Source: Plasmodium brasilianum (taxonomy: Eukaryota; Apicomplexa; Aconoidasida; Haemosporida; Plasmodiidae). Taken from it: a stretch of 64,000 nucleotides of DNA. A program made the position numbers and the translations under genes. Below are positions 48,973 to 61,700 of this stretch, piece by piece. How positions within the stretch are numbered: position 1 is the stretch's first letter; each line of letters begins with the position of its first letter. A model generated the notes under the pieces. That model searched no databases and was not told the origin of the DNA. It saw nothing but the letters and a program-made list of their open reading frames with translations. The DNA lies in contig NC_090117.1 of NCBI RefSeq assembly GCF_023973825.1, positions 458,501 to 522,500 of the forward strand. Reading direction: 5' to 3'.

Positions 48973-51900
48973 ATGGCTTTGAAGAGCATAAACATAAGCG
49001 GAAACTTCGACTGGTGCCCCTTTGAGGAGCATAAAAACTATTTGATATGCTTTAATTCGCATAATTTGCTATACTCGAATAACAATAATTTGAACAATTA
49101 TATATATTTACTAGACATAAACCTGAACAATGATATTCGAAATTTGGAGATTGTAAGTAAATTAAATTTCGAGGAGGCGTTAAATAGAGAGAGTGAAGGT
49201 GGGAAAAACTCAAACGGCAATGAATATATAACATGCTTCGAATGGATAAATAGTAGCAATTTTGTGGAAACAGAGAATGAGGATGAATTAAGTAAAGGGA
49301 TAATAGTAGGTGGGTTGACAAATGGTGATATAGTACTGTTAAACGCTCAAAATTTGTTTGAAGGAAATAATAAAAATTATGAAAATTTTATATTAAGTAA
49401 AGTAAATGTACATGAAAATTCAGTAAATTGTTTAGAATTTAATAGGCATAAGAATCATTTAATAGCAACAGGTGGTAATGATGGACAATTATTCATTACT
49501 GATATTGAAAATATTTATTCTCCTACTTCGTACGATCCATATTTAGATAAAAATAATTTACAGAAAATAACTTGCCTGAACTGGAATAAAAAAGTATCTC
49601 ATATTTTGGCTACTTCATCAAATAATGGAAATACAATTATATGGGATTTAAAAATAAAAAAGTCTGCAGTTAGTTTTAGAGATCCACATAATAGAACAAA
49701 AACATCTTCATTATGTTGGCTAGCTAATCAGCCTACTCAAATTTTAGTGTCATATGATGATGATAAAAATCCATGTTTACAACTTTGGGATTTAAGAAAT
49801 TCTAATTATCCAATTAAAGAAATAATAGGACATTCAAAAGGAATTAATAACATATGTTTTAGTAGCATTGATACAAATTTATTGTTATCCTCAGGTAAGG
49901 ACATAACTAAATGTTGGTATTTGAATAATAATAATTTTGATATATTTAATGAAGTTAACAATTCAGCTAATAATATTTACTCCAAGTGGTCCCCATTTAT
50001 TCCAGATATGTTTGCATCAGTTACGAATATGGATACAATACAAATTAATTCCATAAATAATGGAAATAAAATGACAAGTAAGTATATCCCAAATTTTTAT
50101 AAAAAAGACGCAGGTATTTGTTTTGGCTTTGGGGGAAAAATCTGCTGCTTTGATAATAATAGTATTGATGTTATGTCAGCCGTGTTACCTGATCATTCAA
50201 GTTCTTCAAATCTATCTGCACAAAGCTATGTAAATAAAAATATTCCAAATAGTAATGAAGATAACGATGGGACAGCAATAAACAGTAAGGGGAAAAACAA
50301 CCTGCTGGAAAATAAATATGTAATAAAATGTCATATATATCCTACAGAAATGGAGCTAATAGAAGAGGCAGATAAATTTGAAAAGTATATTACTAGTGGT
50401 AATTACAATGAATTCTGTGCATGCAAAATTGCCAAGAGTGAAGATGACCATGAAAAGTTAACGTGGAAAGTATTGCAGTTGTTATGTACATCACAAAGAT
50501 CCGACATTGTTAAGCAGTTGGGATATGATATGAATGAAATTCTTCAGAAAATTAAAGAAAGTATAGGAAAGCAACCAGGTTTTATTTTTAAAACACTGGT
50601 GGAGGAAATAAATAATGACAATTTGGCAAATAATAATATGGCGTCAACTAGTAATTTGGGAGCAGATAATAATGATAGCAGAAATGCGATGATAGGAAGC
50701 ATGAACATGAACGGCATGGACATGATCGGTATGAACAATAATGACCCGACTCTTTCGTCCTCACCTTTAGGTGACAACCAGCAAAATTTTAATAATGAAT
50801 CTTTTGATGTAGATCCCGAAAAATTTTTTAGGGAACTGGGGGAGAAGACAGAAAATGAAAAATTAAAAGAAACGACAATGGGTATAGAAAATAGAAATAA
50901 TTCCGAAAAGGTAAGAGATAAGGAAAGAGTAGATGATGAAGATAGTGATGAAACTAAGGTTAAAGAGATGAATGATGAATTTTCAAATGAAAAAAGAGCA
51001 AGTATAAATAGTAATATGAGCAATGTTAATAACTGGAGTTCTGGAATAGAATCTATAATAAAAGAATGTGTATTGGTAGGAAATATTGAAACAGCTGTAG
51101 AATTATGTTTGCACAAGAACAGGATGGCAGATGCTTTATTATTATCTTCATTTGGTGGAGAACAGTTATGGTATAAAACAAAAACAATATATATTAACAA
51201 ACAGAATGATAATTTTTTAAGAAATATTAATTACATTTTAGATGATAAATTAGATCATCTAGTTAAAAAAATAGATTTATCATCATGGGGAGAAGCCTTA
51301 TCTATTCTATGTACCTATGCGATTAATAATTCAAATTTTAATGCATTATGTGAAACGTTAGCTAAAAGATTACAAAACGAAAAATTTGATATCAGAGCAG
51401 CATCTATTTGTTATTTATGTGCATGCAATTTTTCTGAAACAGTGGAGATATGGAATAATATGCCATCAACAAAAACCTCTTTGTTGAATGTATTACAAGA
51501 TCTTGTAGAAAAAATGACTGTATTAAAAATGGTTATAAAGTATGATCAGTATAATCCTATAATGAATCAGAAAATTAATCAATATGCTGAATTGTTAGCA
51601 AATTCTGGAAGAGTAAAAGCAGCAATGACTTTTCTTTGTTTAATACAGGATGATCATTCTATGGATAGTCTTATACTACGAGATAGAATTTTTAATAGTG
51701 CTACCCATATACTATCACAACAGGTAAAACCTCCTATATGCCCTTTTCAAGTTGTTCATGTAAAACCGTCTGGAATAATGCACCAAACGCAACAGCAGTA
51801 CCATCAGGGACAACCCTACAAATCAACGGGCATATTAATGGGTAGCAACGTAATATCCTCCAATCAATCAAATTTGGGTTCTAGTAAAAACCTGGGGGGC

Positions 51901-53098
51901 CCAGCTATGTCTTCCCCAATGTCAATGCAGAAGCAGCAGAAGCATCCCCACCAACCGCTTCAATCACTTCAACCACATCTGCAGCAGAAACATGTACCGC
52001 CTCCTCCTCCCTCCACTCATTTGGGTTATGGTCAGATGATACCACCTAACAAGTTTAACGCACCCGTTGTAAGTGGTTCATCTATTAATATATCATCCTC
52101 CTTTTCAGCGACAACAAATAAAAATTTTCCTCCATCAAACCCCAATACTGCAAAAACTCTGATAGGTACTATGCCTCCATCATATATGTCCACTGCTAGT
52201 ATTCCTTCTCTTACAGCTCCAGTTGGTGCTTTCTCACCATCCTATGGATCAGTACCAAATTTTTCAAATTTGAATACTACTCAAAATATTATGAAATCTG
52301 AACAAGACAAGCAACAACAGCTTACACCTATGTTTACAACACAGTCGTATGCAAATATAAATAATAAAGCAGTACCAAATGCCAATGTTATATCTCCTCC
52401 GAATGTTACTTCACATGTAACACCACCTATGAACACAAATCATATAAACAACAGATCGAACTTTTCAAGTAATCAGAATATTGCAACATCCAATCCATTA
52501 AATAGAGGCACAACAGTCCCTTCAAGTGCAAATTTAATGCAAACAAATAATATGATACATCCCCCGGATCAGTTTGTGAAAAGGGAGGAGTGCATAGATC
52601 AATCTATGTATGGAGTTGTAAATGCTCCTTCCATGCCATCTATGAGTAATTTACAGACAAAAAATTTTCCGGGATCATTCCAGGATGGTATCAGCAGCGT
52701 TGGGTTCAGCCCTCAGTCCGTGAACCCCCCCGCGTCTGGTAAAAATTGAGGAGTAGCGTGCCGCATTGGGTGTATGTACGTGTGTGTACTTATGCATGTG
52801 TTTGTGCATGTATGAGTTTGCATGTGTTTACATATGTATACATATGTATACATGTGCTTACATGTGTTTACATATGTATACATGTGCTTACATGTGCTTA
52901 CATGTGTTTACGTGTGTTTACGTGTGTTTACATTTGTTTGCGTCTTTTCGTTTGCCCCCCTTTTAAGGCGCCAACACGACCTCTCCAATTGCGGGAGCCC
53001 TGACGGTGACCCCGGGAATGCCTGTCCCATGGCCTATACCCACGACCACTCAGCAAGTAAGAAATTAAAAAGCATAGCCGCACATTGCACACATGTGC

Positions 53099-53144
<46 letters not shown>

Positions 53145-53829
53145 GTATATATATATATGTTTGTGTATATGCATGCATATGTATATGTTACTGCTCAAAC
53201 AGGCTGTTAATCCAAGTTAAATATGTACATTTTTTCTTTTTTTTTCTTCCTCTTTCCACTGTTATTCCCTTCTCGCGCTACATTAAGCTCGGGTCAACAA
53301 CCCAGTCAACGGCAAATGAAAACAAAAAAATACAGACAGCTACAAAAGAACAAAATGGAGTATTAATGAGTAGAGGAAATATTGAAAATATCAAGAAAAC
53401 TATTAGTACCTTGTTAAATGCGTACACCGCCCAAGAGTCTATTAAAAAGAAGGCAGAAGACGTTTCGGTGAAGGTGCATGATCTTTTTGAAAAGTTGGAC
53501 AACGGGGCTTTTAACGAACAGATAAATGAAAACATAATAAATTTAGTTAATTGTTTAAATGCTAATGATTTTAAAACAACTAACAGGATAATAGTGGACC
53601 TCAGTCGCAATCTATGGGATGGCAGCAATAAAGCATGGTAAAACTCAAAAGCAACCCTGAAACTAATTGGCGGCAAGCTGAGGGGAAATTTACACTGTAC
53701 AGTTGTTTTACCACTTGTTTGTTTTATTACTTTATTGTTATATTTTTTATAATTTCATTTATTAGTGTTTCCTTTTTTTTTTTTTTTTTTTTCAGGATTA
53801 TGGGATTGAAGTGCATCATCCCAAAGTGA
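48973..53829 (+). CDS. SEC31: COPII outer-coat protein SEC31
   Basis: Exons 48973-52738, 52968-53056, 53288-53637 and 53796-53829, all in phase, 1412 residues. SEC31 pairs with SEC13 to form the outer cage of COPII vesicles at ER exit sites and stimulates SAR1 GTP hydrolysis. Order: an N-terminal WD40 propeller (about 1-400; NGDIVLLNAQNLFEG, ATGGNDGQLFITDIEN, NGNTIIWDLKIKK, LQLWDLRNSNYPIKEIIGHS); a linker with VKCHIYPTEMELIEEADKF; an Asn/Met-rich insertion; and the ancestral coatomer element (about 690-920; IIKECVLVGNIETAVELCLH, ADALLLSSFGGEQLWYKTK). Then come a Pro/Gln/Ser-rich segment (about 930-1280, the likely SEC23/SAR1-binding region) and the helical C-terminal domain ending WIMGLKCIIPK, typical of SEC31. 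Exon 2 joins directly to the exon at 53288 in phase 0. A cryptic acceptor at 53203 would introduce a stop and was not used. Confidence 0.92.
52795..52945. repeat. TACATGTGTTTACATATG-type repeat in SEC31 intron 1
   Basis: Tandem 10-bp TACATGTGCT/TACATATGTA/TACGTGTGTT units filling most of the first intron. Confidence 0.85.
53100..53168. repeat. TA microsatellite in SEC31 intron 2
   Basis: TATATA tract with GTATATATATA interruptions inside the intron between exons 2 and 3. Confidence 0.85.
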
Positions 53830-53871
53830 TTAGGGGGAGATCATCCAACCGAAAGTTACATAACATTTTTA

Positions 53872-53906
<35 letters not shown>

Positions 53907-55031
53907 CCTTCAATTTTTTCGTTATCTTTTTAAAAAGATATTTAACATAACAAAAAGAATTAAAACAAAAATAAAGCGAATCAATTCCCAAAAAAAAAAA
54001 AAAAAAAAAAAATTTTTTAATTTTTCGTTCGTAGAATGACGTATTATCGTATTAATTTACATTCCTTTTGTTAATTTTTTTTATTTCATTCAATTCTGTA
54101 TCAACACTTGGAAAAAATTTTTAAAATATGCAAAAAAGGTTGTTATGTAGGTTTATTATGCATATTCCGCTTGCACAAAGAGGTAGATGTAACATACCCT
54201 CCACGTCCCCCCTCCGCACATCTAATCTTTTTAGCACTTCTTTTTAACGTTAACGTAAAAATGAATGGTGGAAAAACGGCGAATGGATCAGTGCGATGAA
54301 GTAAAAAAGACGTATGGTATGTATAGTTAGTCATATGACAAGAACTGATGAATTGTGATGCACCATGATGAAGCAAGTCCTTACACTCGGCGTTTATATT
54401 TGAAACAATAAAATAAAATAAATCGATAAATAAAATGGATAAGTATATATATAAATAAATGGATAAATAGATAGATACATAAATAAATAAATAAACAGAT
54501 GGATAAATATGCAGATAAATTTTCGTATGCCATATGGAAACACCTATGCAACACCAGAACGCGCTACACCCCACAGGACACACCAATTTGTGGGCTCGAA
54601 GTGCATGGTGCGCAGGTGCCTCACTATATGGAGATTGGAGATAGGAGGAAGAGCTCTTCTAATCGAGCAACATCGCAGTACATTGTGAAGTGCAGTAATG
54701 TACATCGATACACCACTAAACACGGCTAAACATACCAAACACGCTATACACCGCTATCCAACTTTTAACCTTTTTTGTGGGGATGCATGCACAAAACTGA
54801 ACTTTTTCCCCAGGCACGAAACATCTCTTCAAATTAAAAAAAAATAATAATAAAACAAAGGCGCATCATTCGGATTATTTTCCTCTAGATAAAGTTATCT
54901 CTTTTTTTTTTTTTTTTTTTTTTCCCTTTGTCATAAGGCACAGTTACATGTGCATGTGAGAGCGTCTATATGTATGTATGAACACACTGCTTACTAACGG
55001 ATGGAGTGGTATCCCATCCTCCCTTCTCGCT
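53830..55031. other. convergent intergenic region
   Basis: 3' flanks of SEC31 and CCT8. T and A tracts (53880-53910, 53990-54012, 54901-54923) and ATAAATAGATAAATA repeats (54420-54500). A 76-codon plus frame at 54499-54729 is somewhat less AT-rich but lacks splice or family support. Confidence 0.6.
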
Positions 55032-56995
55032 TTAGAACGCGTCGTCATAGTCCGGGTTCTTGTCCCTCGGTTTGGGTCCTCCGGAGGGTTTAGCCAAAAT
55101 GATCTGATCTATTTTAAGAATAGTTTGAACAGCATCAATAGCTAAATCGATAGCATACTTTTTGCATTTATAATTATCATATATATGATTATCCTTAGCA
55201 GAAGTGATGTGTGTGTATTTGTTAACATTTACGCAAGCTTCCGTATTCCCTTTATTATGTTCATTTGTAAGTTCGTTTATAACATCGGTGAAGTTATACC
55301 CACAGTTGGTAGCTAATATCCTTGGAATAACATGAAACGATTCTGCAAAAATTTTTACACTATAATTATCTACACCCTTTAACTCACGAGCATATTTTTT
55401 TAATCTCTCACAAAGCTGAATTTCAACACAACCACCACCATATAGAAACGAATTGCTTTTGATAGCATTTTTAACAGAATTGATACCATCATGTACACAT
55501 CTTTCTACTTCATCTAGAAGATTATGTGTAGCCCCTCTTAAAATAATTGTACCTACTTTCTTATTTTTAGAATTAACGACAGTAACCTTTTTAGATGCTA
55601 TTTCAGATACATATATAGATGATGCTGTACCAATTTCTTCAGGTTTTGGTACAGCTAACTTAACTAAAGACGATATATTCAATAATTTAGATAATCGCAG
55701 AGTTTCATATTTTGATGTAATTTTCAAAGTCATAATATCATTAGCATCACAGAAGTGTTGAGCTATATCAGAAATAGCACCATTAACAATAATAACATCT
55801 ACACCTTGTTCTTTTATACTCTCAATTATTTTTTTCATTTGTTCTTCTTCCCCTTTTGTAAAATTTAAAAGTTCTTGTGCATTATGTAATAATACAGTTC
55901 CTTTAGTTTCTGTTGTTGCTGCTTCTAATCCGCAATTCAATATTATCACATTAGCGTTTTCCTTTTTTTTTACTATTCCATTTGTTTCTTTAGCTAACAC
56001 CATACCCATCAAGAAATGAGAATCTACTAAGTTTCCCCCATTTAACTTTGACACTCTAATATTATCTACATCGAAATTCTCGATTTTTTCTGGCATTAAG
56101 GTACTAACACATTTAGCTACTAAATCAATTATGATATCATAATTGTTTGATAGATTTTTTGTTATCATAACTGACCTTATCACTTTCTTTATTTCATTTT
56201 CATCATAAACATTTTCTAATTCCCATGCAATCAATTCAGGAAAAACCCTTTCTATTTCATTATATCCTAACAAAAAACCTCTTAATATATCATTTATGTT
56301 AAATCCTTGTTCGATTAAAAAACTAGCCTTATCTAACATCTCAGTTGTTATTGTAAATACATAATTGGTAAAATCCCCATACTCATAATTCATTGTTTCT
56401 GATAATTTCTTTAAAATGTTAACAACAGGATGATTAATGTCTAAATCTTTTAAGATCGTTATGCAGTCACTTGACACGATTTTCTTATTGATATGATTTA
56501 TTATTAACTTGTTCATGCATTTTGGTCCCAGTGATGTTTGAAGAATTGCACAGATCTCTTTGCATGCCTCTATGTTTTTTAATATAGCTTCCTCGTTATT
56601 CTTTACTATCCTGTAGCCGTCCTTTAGGATGGCGTTCAGCCCTACCTTGTTGGCAAACTGAGGGCAGGGAAAAAAAAAAAAAAAAATGAACGCATCTGGG
56701 TCTCATATGCACGCAAATAAGGGCATAAACACATAAGCTTGTCACACACACACACACACATGAACATGGACATATACATATGACCAGACGGACGGAATAT
56801 AACTCCGCTTGGTCAACGAACTTATGGACCCTTTTTTAGGGGAAGCTTTTTCGAATCCGTAATAAGCATTTAGATAAATACTGCTTCGCTTCACACAGAT
56901 GGACATAAAGACTGCACACGCACAATATATGTATAATCTTTATCGTGCAAAACATGATTACACGTGCTATTTTTCTTTATCATTTTACTCACCAT
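55032..56995 (-). CDS. CCT8: T-complex protein 1 subunit theta (CCT8)
   Basis: Coding exons: 56993-56995 (the ATG alone, followed by a GTGAGT donor) and 55032-56657, giving 542 residues, close to the usual 548. CCT8 is one of eight subunits of the cytosolic chaperonin TRiC, which folds actin, tubulin and other proteins with ATP. Family marks: MLKEGYR-like start (ILKDGYR), NIEACKEICAILQTSLGPKC, MNKLIINH, the apical domain, RGATHNLLDEVERCVHDGIN, GGGCVEIQLCERL and the theta-specific tail DQIILAKPSGGPKPRDKN. Two nucleotide-binding motifs deviate: the usual GDGTN reads GDFTN, and GGGAT/VE reads GGGCVE. The catalytic-type aspartates (SDCIT, HDGIN) are kept. The single-codon first exon is inferred from the perfect donor and phase 0, and its ATG overlaps the start of the divergent small gene. 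The converging neighbour is SEC31. Confidence 0.9.
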
Positions 56996-57050
56996 GTTCG
57001 GCCGTCTGCGTGTGGAAGAGAATGTACGTGTGAATATACACGAGGATATG

Positions 57051-57091
<41 letters not shown>

Positions 57092-58092
57092 GCTTGGAGT
57101 ATACGTGGATCCTCCTATCCGTGCCGCCTTTGTGGTTAATAGGTTAAGAAGGGAAGTCTTAGTAGCCTTACTATTTACCCCGTTTTATGTTTTATATTAA
57201 GCCCTCCTTTTTTTTCTTTTTCTTTTTTTTTCTTAACCGTCCAATGTTACTGATATGTAGGAAGTGCTTATTTGAAAAAAAAATGCTTAAAATAAATTTT
57301 TTCTCTTTCTTTCCCTTGTTCATAAAATATGCGAACAAGCTTTTGCGCAAAATAAAAGTAAAAATAAAAACAAAATATAAGTAAAAATAAAAACAAAATA
57401 TAAGTAAAAATAAAAACAAAATAAAAATATAAATAAAAGCAAAATAAAAATATAAATAAAAACAAAATAAAAATATAAATAAAAGCAAAATAAAAATATA
57501 AATATAAATCAAAATAAATGGTGTATACTTCCCTATGCTCAAATTTTTCCCTTGTATGTGTTATTTTGTCGTTCGAAATTTTTTAATTTTTTCATTTCTT
57601 GCATTTTTTGCTCCACAGATATTCGATTCACGTATATTTGACGTATTTTTATGTATCTGTAAAATTGTAAGTGTTTTATTTTATTTTGCTTTTTTATTTT
57701 ATCCTCTTTTTGTTTTTTTATTTTATTATTTTTTTATGTTTTTTTTTTTTCACGCCCCTTTTACTTTTAGCGGACGAGTATACAATCTACAATAGGCCTC
57801 AACTGGGCAACACTGTATCACGGGCTTAAAATATTATGCTACATTTGCATTAGCATATGCGTTTACATTTATATATATATATATATATATATGTTTATGT
57901 TTATATATATATATGTTTATGTTTATATATATATGTTTATATATATATGTTTATATGTTTTTGTTTATATATATATGTTTATATATATGTATATGCTTCA
58001 TATATTTTAAGGATATGCTCCCCTTTTTTTTTTTTTTTTTGTTTTAAATTAGTCCTGCGTTTGAATATGTCGGAATAATCGTTGATCCATAG
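56994..58092 (+). CDS. small five-exon gene of unknown function
   Basis: Proposed exons: about 56994-57030, 57100-57161, 57619-57666, 57771-57814 and 58053-58092. Phases agree from exon 2 on. Exon 1 begins MFGRLRVEEN; its donor is uncertain, because GTACGT after EEN gives the wrong phase while the weaker sites after MFGRL or EENV work. Exon 2 reads YVDPPIRAAFVVNRLRREVL, exon 3 IFDSRIFDVFLCICKI, exon 4 RTSIQSTIGLNWAT and exon 5 PAFEYVGIIVDP then TAG. The product is 75-80 residues with normal, non-repetitive composition and a short hydrophobic centre. Acceptors have good pyrimidine tracts (TTTTACTTTTAG, GCTCCACAG). Exon 4 uses GTATCA as donor. The gene shares its start region head-to-head with CCT8. 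I do not recognise a family. Confidence 0.5.
57358..57515. repeat. AAATAAAAACAAAATATAAGTA array in an intron
   Basis: Tandem 22-24-bp A-rich units between proposed exons 2 and 3 of the small gene. Confidence 0.85.
57868..57995. repeat. TATATATATGTTTATGTT array in an intron
   Basis: TA tracts alternating with GTTTATGTTT, in the last intron of the small five-exon gene. Confidence 0.85.
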
Positions 58093-58736
58093 GGGGAGTA
58101 ACTAAATGAAAACAAAAATGAAGGATATTCGTTTGTTTGTTTGTTATTATATATTTTTTTTTTTTTTGCTGTTATTTTTGTAATCTTGAGTATAACGATA
58201 AAGGAAAAAATATATTTTTACAATATTTTTCTTCTACAAAGGCAACCTTTTCTTCGTTTATTCTTCATCTCTTCAATTAACTTTAGTTAACTTCACTCCA
58301 ATTTACTTTTTTTTTTTTTTCTTTGTTTCATGTTTCTTTTTGTTTGTTCTTCTCATTATTAAATATTTCCTGTATGTTCACAATCATTTGTGCATGTATA
58401 GAAATAAGTGGGGATAATATTGCCTGTATATAAAAAATTATGAATATTTTTGCGAGTAGTTCTTTATTTTATTTTTTTTTTTTAATGAATATTGTAGAAG
58501 GGCTACAGGTGTAAAATAGTTTGATATGTTTTTATCATCTACAGATTTTGTGCATTTTTTGTAGCAACCCATGTGACAGGCATTGCATTAGCCCGCGTAG
58601 CACCCCTTTATCATCCTATATCCTCCTTTTTGTGGCTTCATTTTTTTTTTTTTTTTTTTTTTTTTCATACCCGCTTGGCGCTCTTCTTATTGTCCATTCT
58701 GCTCATGTATCACTCCTTTTTTCCAAGTCCCAAAAG
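58093..58736. other. upstream region of the Rtr1-like gene
   Basis: AT-rich with T tracts (58153-58167, 58307-58322, 58640-58665). The reading frame of the next gene stays open back to 58521 through a poly(T) stretch, but that part is Phe-rich and probably 5' UTR. Confidence 0.6.
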
Positions 58737-61700
58737 ATGAGTGCCGGGAAAGACGTAAAATTGTTGTTTGAACGGGAAAGAAAGATAAGCAGCCTGGCCA
58801 GAATATACCATAGGAAGCTAGAAACACTGCTCATCTATATAAATATACCAAGTAAAAAGAAAGGCACCATTAGTTTTGATGATTTTTTTAATATAAATGA
58901 AATATGTTCATACATAAATACTATACATAGTGTCGAGTCAGAGGAAGTGGGGAAGAGATATGGGAGTGATAAGAATAATAGAAGAACAAAAAAGAAGGAT
59001 GACAGTAGAGGCGAAAGTGCTAACACATATGGTAGTGATTATAATGTGCAAAATAATAAAGATGGAATCAACTCAACTGATGAGGAAATACTTAGCGATA
59101 AGAATACTAATAATACAAATAATGATGAAAACGATGTAATAATAATAAAAACAGACACAGATATTTTTATAAAGAATCTTCTCATATTTCTAAACAATTT
59201 GATTGTTCTTTATTTTTCAAGAAGTAACCTAGTTGATGTATGTATTAACAGGAGAAGTTACAACAAGTGCGGCTTTTATGCATGTGATAATATTTTTCTA
59301 AATAATTTAAATAAAAGCAAATACAAAATAGATATAAAAAATAAAAATATATACTTGAGAGAATATTATGATTTATTTTGTTCAACAAAATGTATGAATT
59401 TTAATTTATATCTTTTAAAACAGATAATTCATAATAGCAGAAATTCTACAGAAAGTATAAACTTAAAAAAAAAATGTCAATTGATACATATTATGTTCTT
59501 AACCTTTTTTCCTTTTTTTAAATTTCATGATATAACATATTTATTTAATAATATTGATAATTTAAAAATTGTCAATAATAAAATATATATACAAGATTAT
59601 GGGAAACAGTTAAATATAAATGAAAAAAGAGGAAATGAACAACAACCTGTTCACCAAAATTTAGGACAAAATGAAAAAAAAGGGAATACCTCAAACCAAC
59701 ACAATGATCATACTCACTTGAACATGCTAACTAATCCAGATAGCGTATATATCGAAATTGTTGAAAAGCAAAATGACGATATTGCAAATGTAAAGGGGAA
59801 CAGTACTGTCGTGGTGAATGGGCATATTGAAAGGGGTGCACATCAAGGAAAGGAACAGATCACAAGTGCAGCGGGAGCATCCAACGGAACGGGGAAGCGC
59901 ATCGAAAGTGAAGCGGCACTGGAAGCGGCAAGTGAAGTGGAAGACCTAGAAGGAGACCTCGCCACTAACATAGGCGTGAATGTACCTAAGATGAACGAAA
60001 TTATAGTAGAGCCCCCATTGAGTCGGAATAACAGTAACAGCAAAACATGCAACGAAAAGAAAGTAAGGAAAAGCAAAAATGTGAGCTTCAACGAGGATAT
60101 AAAACTTTTTAAATACCATAAAGATGAACGAGTAAATGAATACACCATTGGTAGAACATGCTTGGGGAAAGATGCAAAAGAGGAGAACGTAATGATAAAG
60201 CTAGGGGGAAAATTAAAAAATTGTAAATATCTCGAATTTGAAGAAAATTCTAATATTTTAACTCAAACATTTTTCAAATTTAACGAAAATATGTGCAATA
60301 AATTAATAGAAGAAGTGGATAGAAATTTGTTCAAATCAACAAAAGTAAATGAAACGGATCGGAAATGGAATAATAAAGAGCTTCCAAAAAAATTTAGCAA
60401 ATTATTATTGCCTTCCAAAAATGAGAAAGCGGTAAATAGTAACAAACATGACAGTAACAATTCCACATGTACTGTTAATAAAAAAGAGAACCAAGAAATA
60501 AATGAAAATATCAATGAAGGACTAAATAACAAAATTGATGATGTGATAATAAGTAAAAATGACAGTGATAACATGAATGAAAAAATTTGCAATGAGGAGA
60601 AAACTGATGGAGATGAAGAGGCGTTTATCAAAATTTCAAAAACTGATGAAAGAGAAAAAAAAAAAAATGAAAATATTACGGATGATGAAATGAATACAAT
60701 TTGTGAACAAGTCAGAAATGGCACGTATGTTAATAAAAAATATTCATTTGATAATATATTACAACAAACAAAATTAGATGAATCAAAAATTATAGGATTT
60801 GATTATGGAAAAGAAGACTTTATAAAAATTGCTTCTCAAAAAATGAACGAAATTAATTTAAAACACGATAAAGAAAAAAAGGAAAAAAAAATTATTTTAT
60901 TAAATACGTTAAATGAAAATAAAATATCAGTAAGCAATAATTTACACACACGTAGTGAAAATTGCAAAGATACTTATCAGGATGGAAGTGCGAATGAGGA
61001 ATTAATGATTGAGGAGAAAACGAATGATGAGAAAACGAATGATGAAAAAACGAATGATGAAAAAACGAATGATGAAAAAACGAATGATGAAAAAACGAAT
61101 GATGAAAAAACGAATGATGAAAAAACGAATGATGAAAAAACGAATGATGAAAAGTTGCAAACAAATGGGAATAAATGTTCCTACTTTAATGAAAACAAAA
61201 GAGACTATGATGAAGTAGTCACAGGCATATGTGAAGCAGGGGTGAACAATACCGAAATGAGGAGCAACAATGACAAGGGGGAGCAGAAAATGAGTATTGA
61301 TAACGAGGACGAGGAGGAGCAGAAAATGAGTTCTGACATTGACGAGGAGGAGCAGAAAATGAGTATTGATAACGAGGACGAGGAGCAGATACAACTACAG
61401 AACTTGTTAATGGAAAAAAAGAAAAAAATTAGAGAGGAATATATTGAAAAGTTTAAGACCAATTTCCCATCGCTTTTTGGAGGCTTATATATAGACCAGA
61501 AAAAAAGTGGTAAATGTGCTAACAAGGTGGATGATGGAAAATTGTGTACAGACGAAATACGAGATGATGAATTGCGGGATGACGCAAAATTCGGGGAGGA
61601 CACAAAGGGACCGCAAAAATGCAATAACAAATACGTATACAGCACAAGTACAGGTAGTGCTTACGAAGATATGTCTTTGTATATAGTTTTATGGGATATA

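Noticed and set aside
48274..48982. Plus-strand open frame of 229 residues upstream of SEC31
   Set aside because: Its second half is the decamer array and its first half is TA/CA-rich with no family resemblance; the SEC31 WD40 start is clear at 48973.
53203..53217. Cryptic exon after CTCAAACAG in SEC31 intron 2
   Set aside because: It reads into a stop within a few codons; direct joining of 53056 to 53288 is in phase and gives the expected C-terminal domain.
54499..54738. Open frames on both strands in the SEC31/CCT8 gap
   Set aside because: No splice sites or family match; likely 3' UTR of a slightly higher GC content.
58521..58736. N-terminal extension of the Rtr1-like protein from an upstream ATG
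   Set aside because: The extension includes a translated poly(T) run (many Phe) and lies in typical 5' UTR; the ATG at 58737 begins normal hydrophilic sequence.
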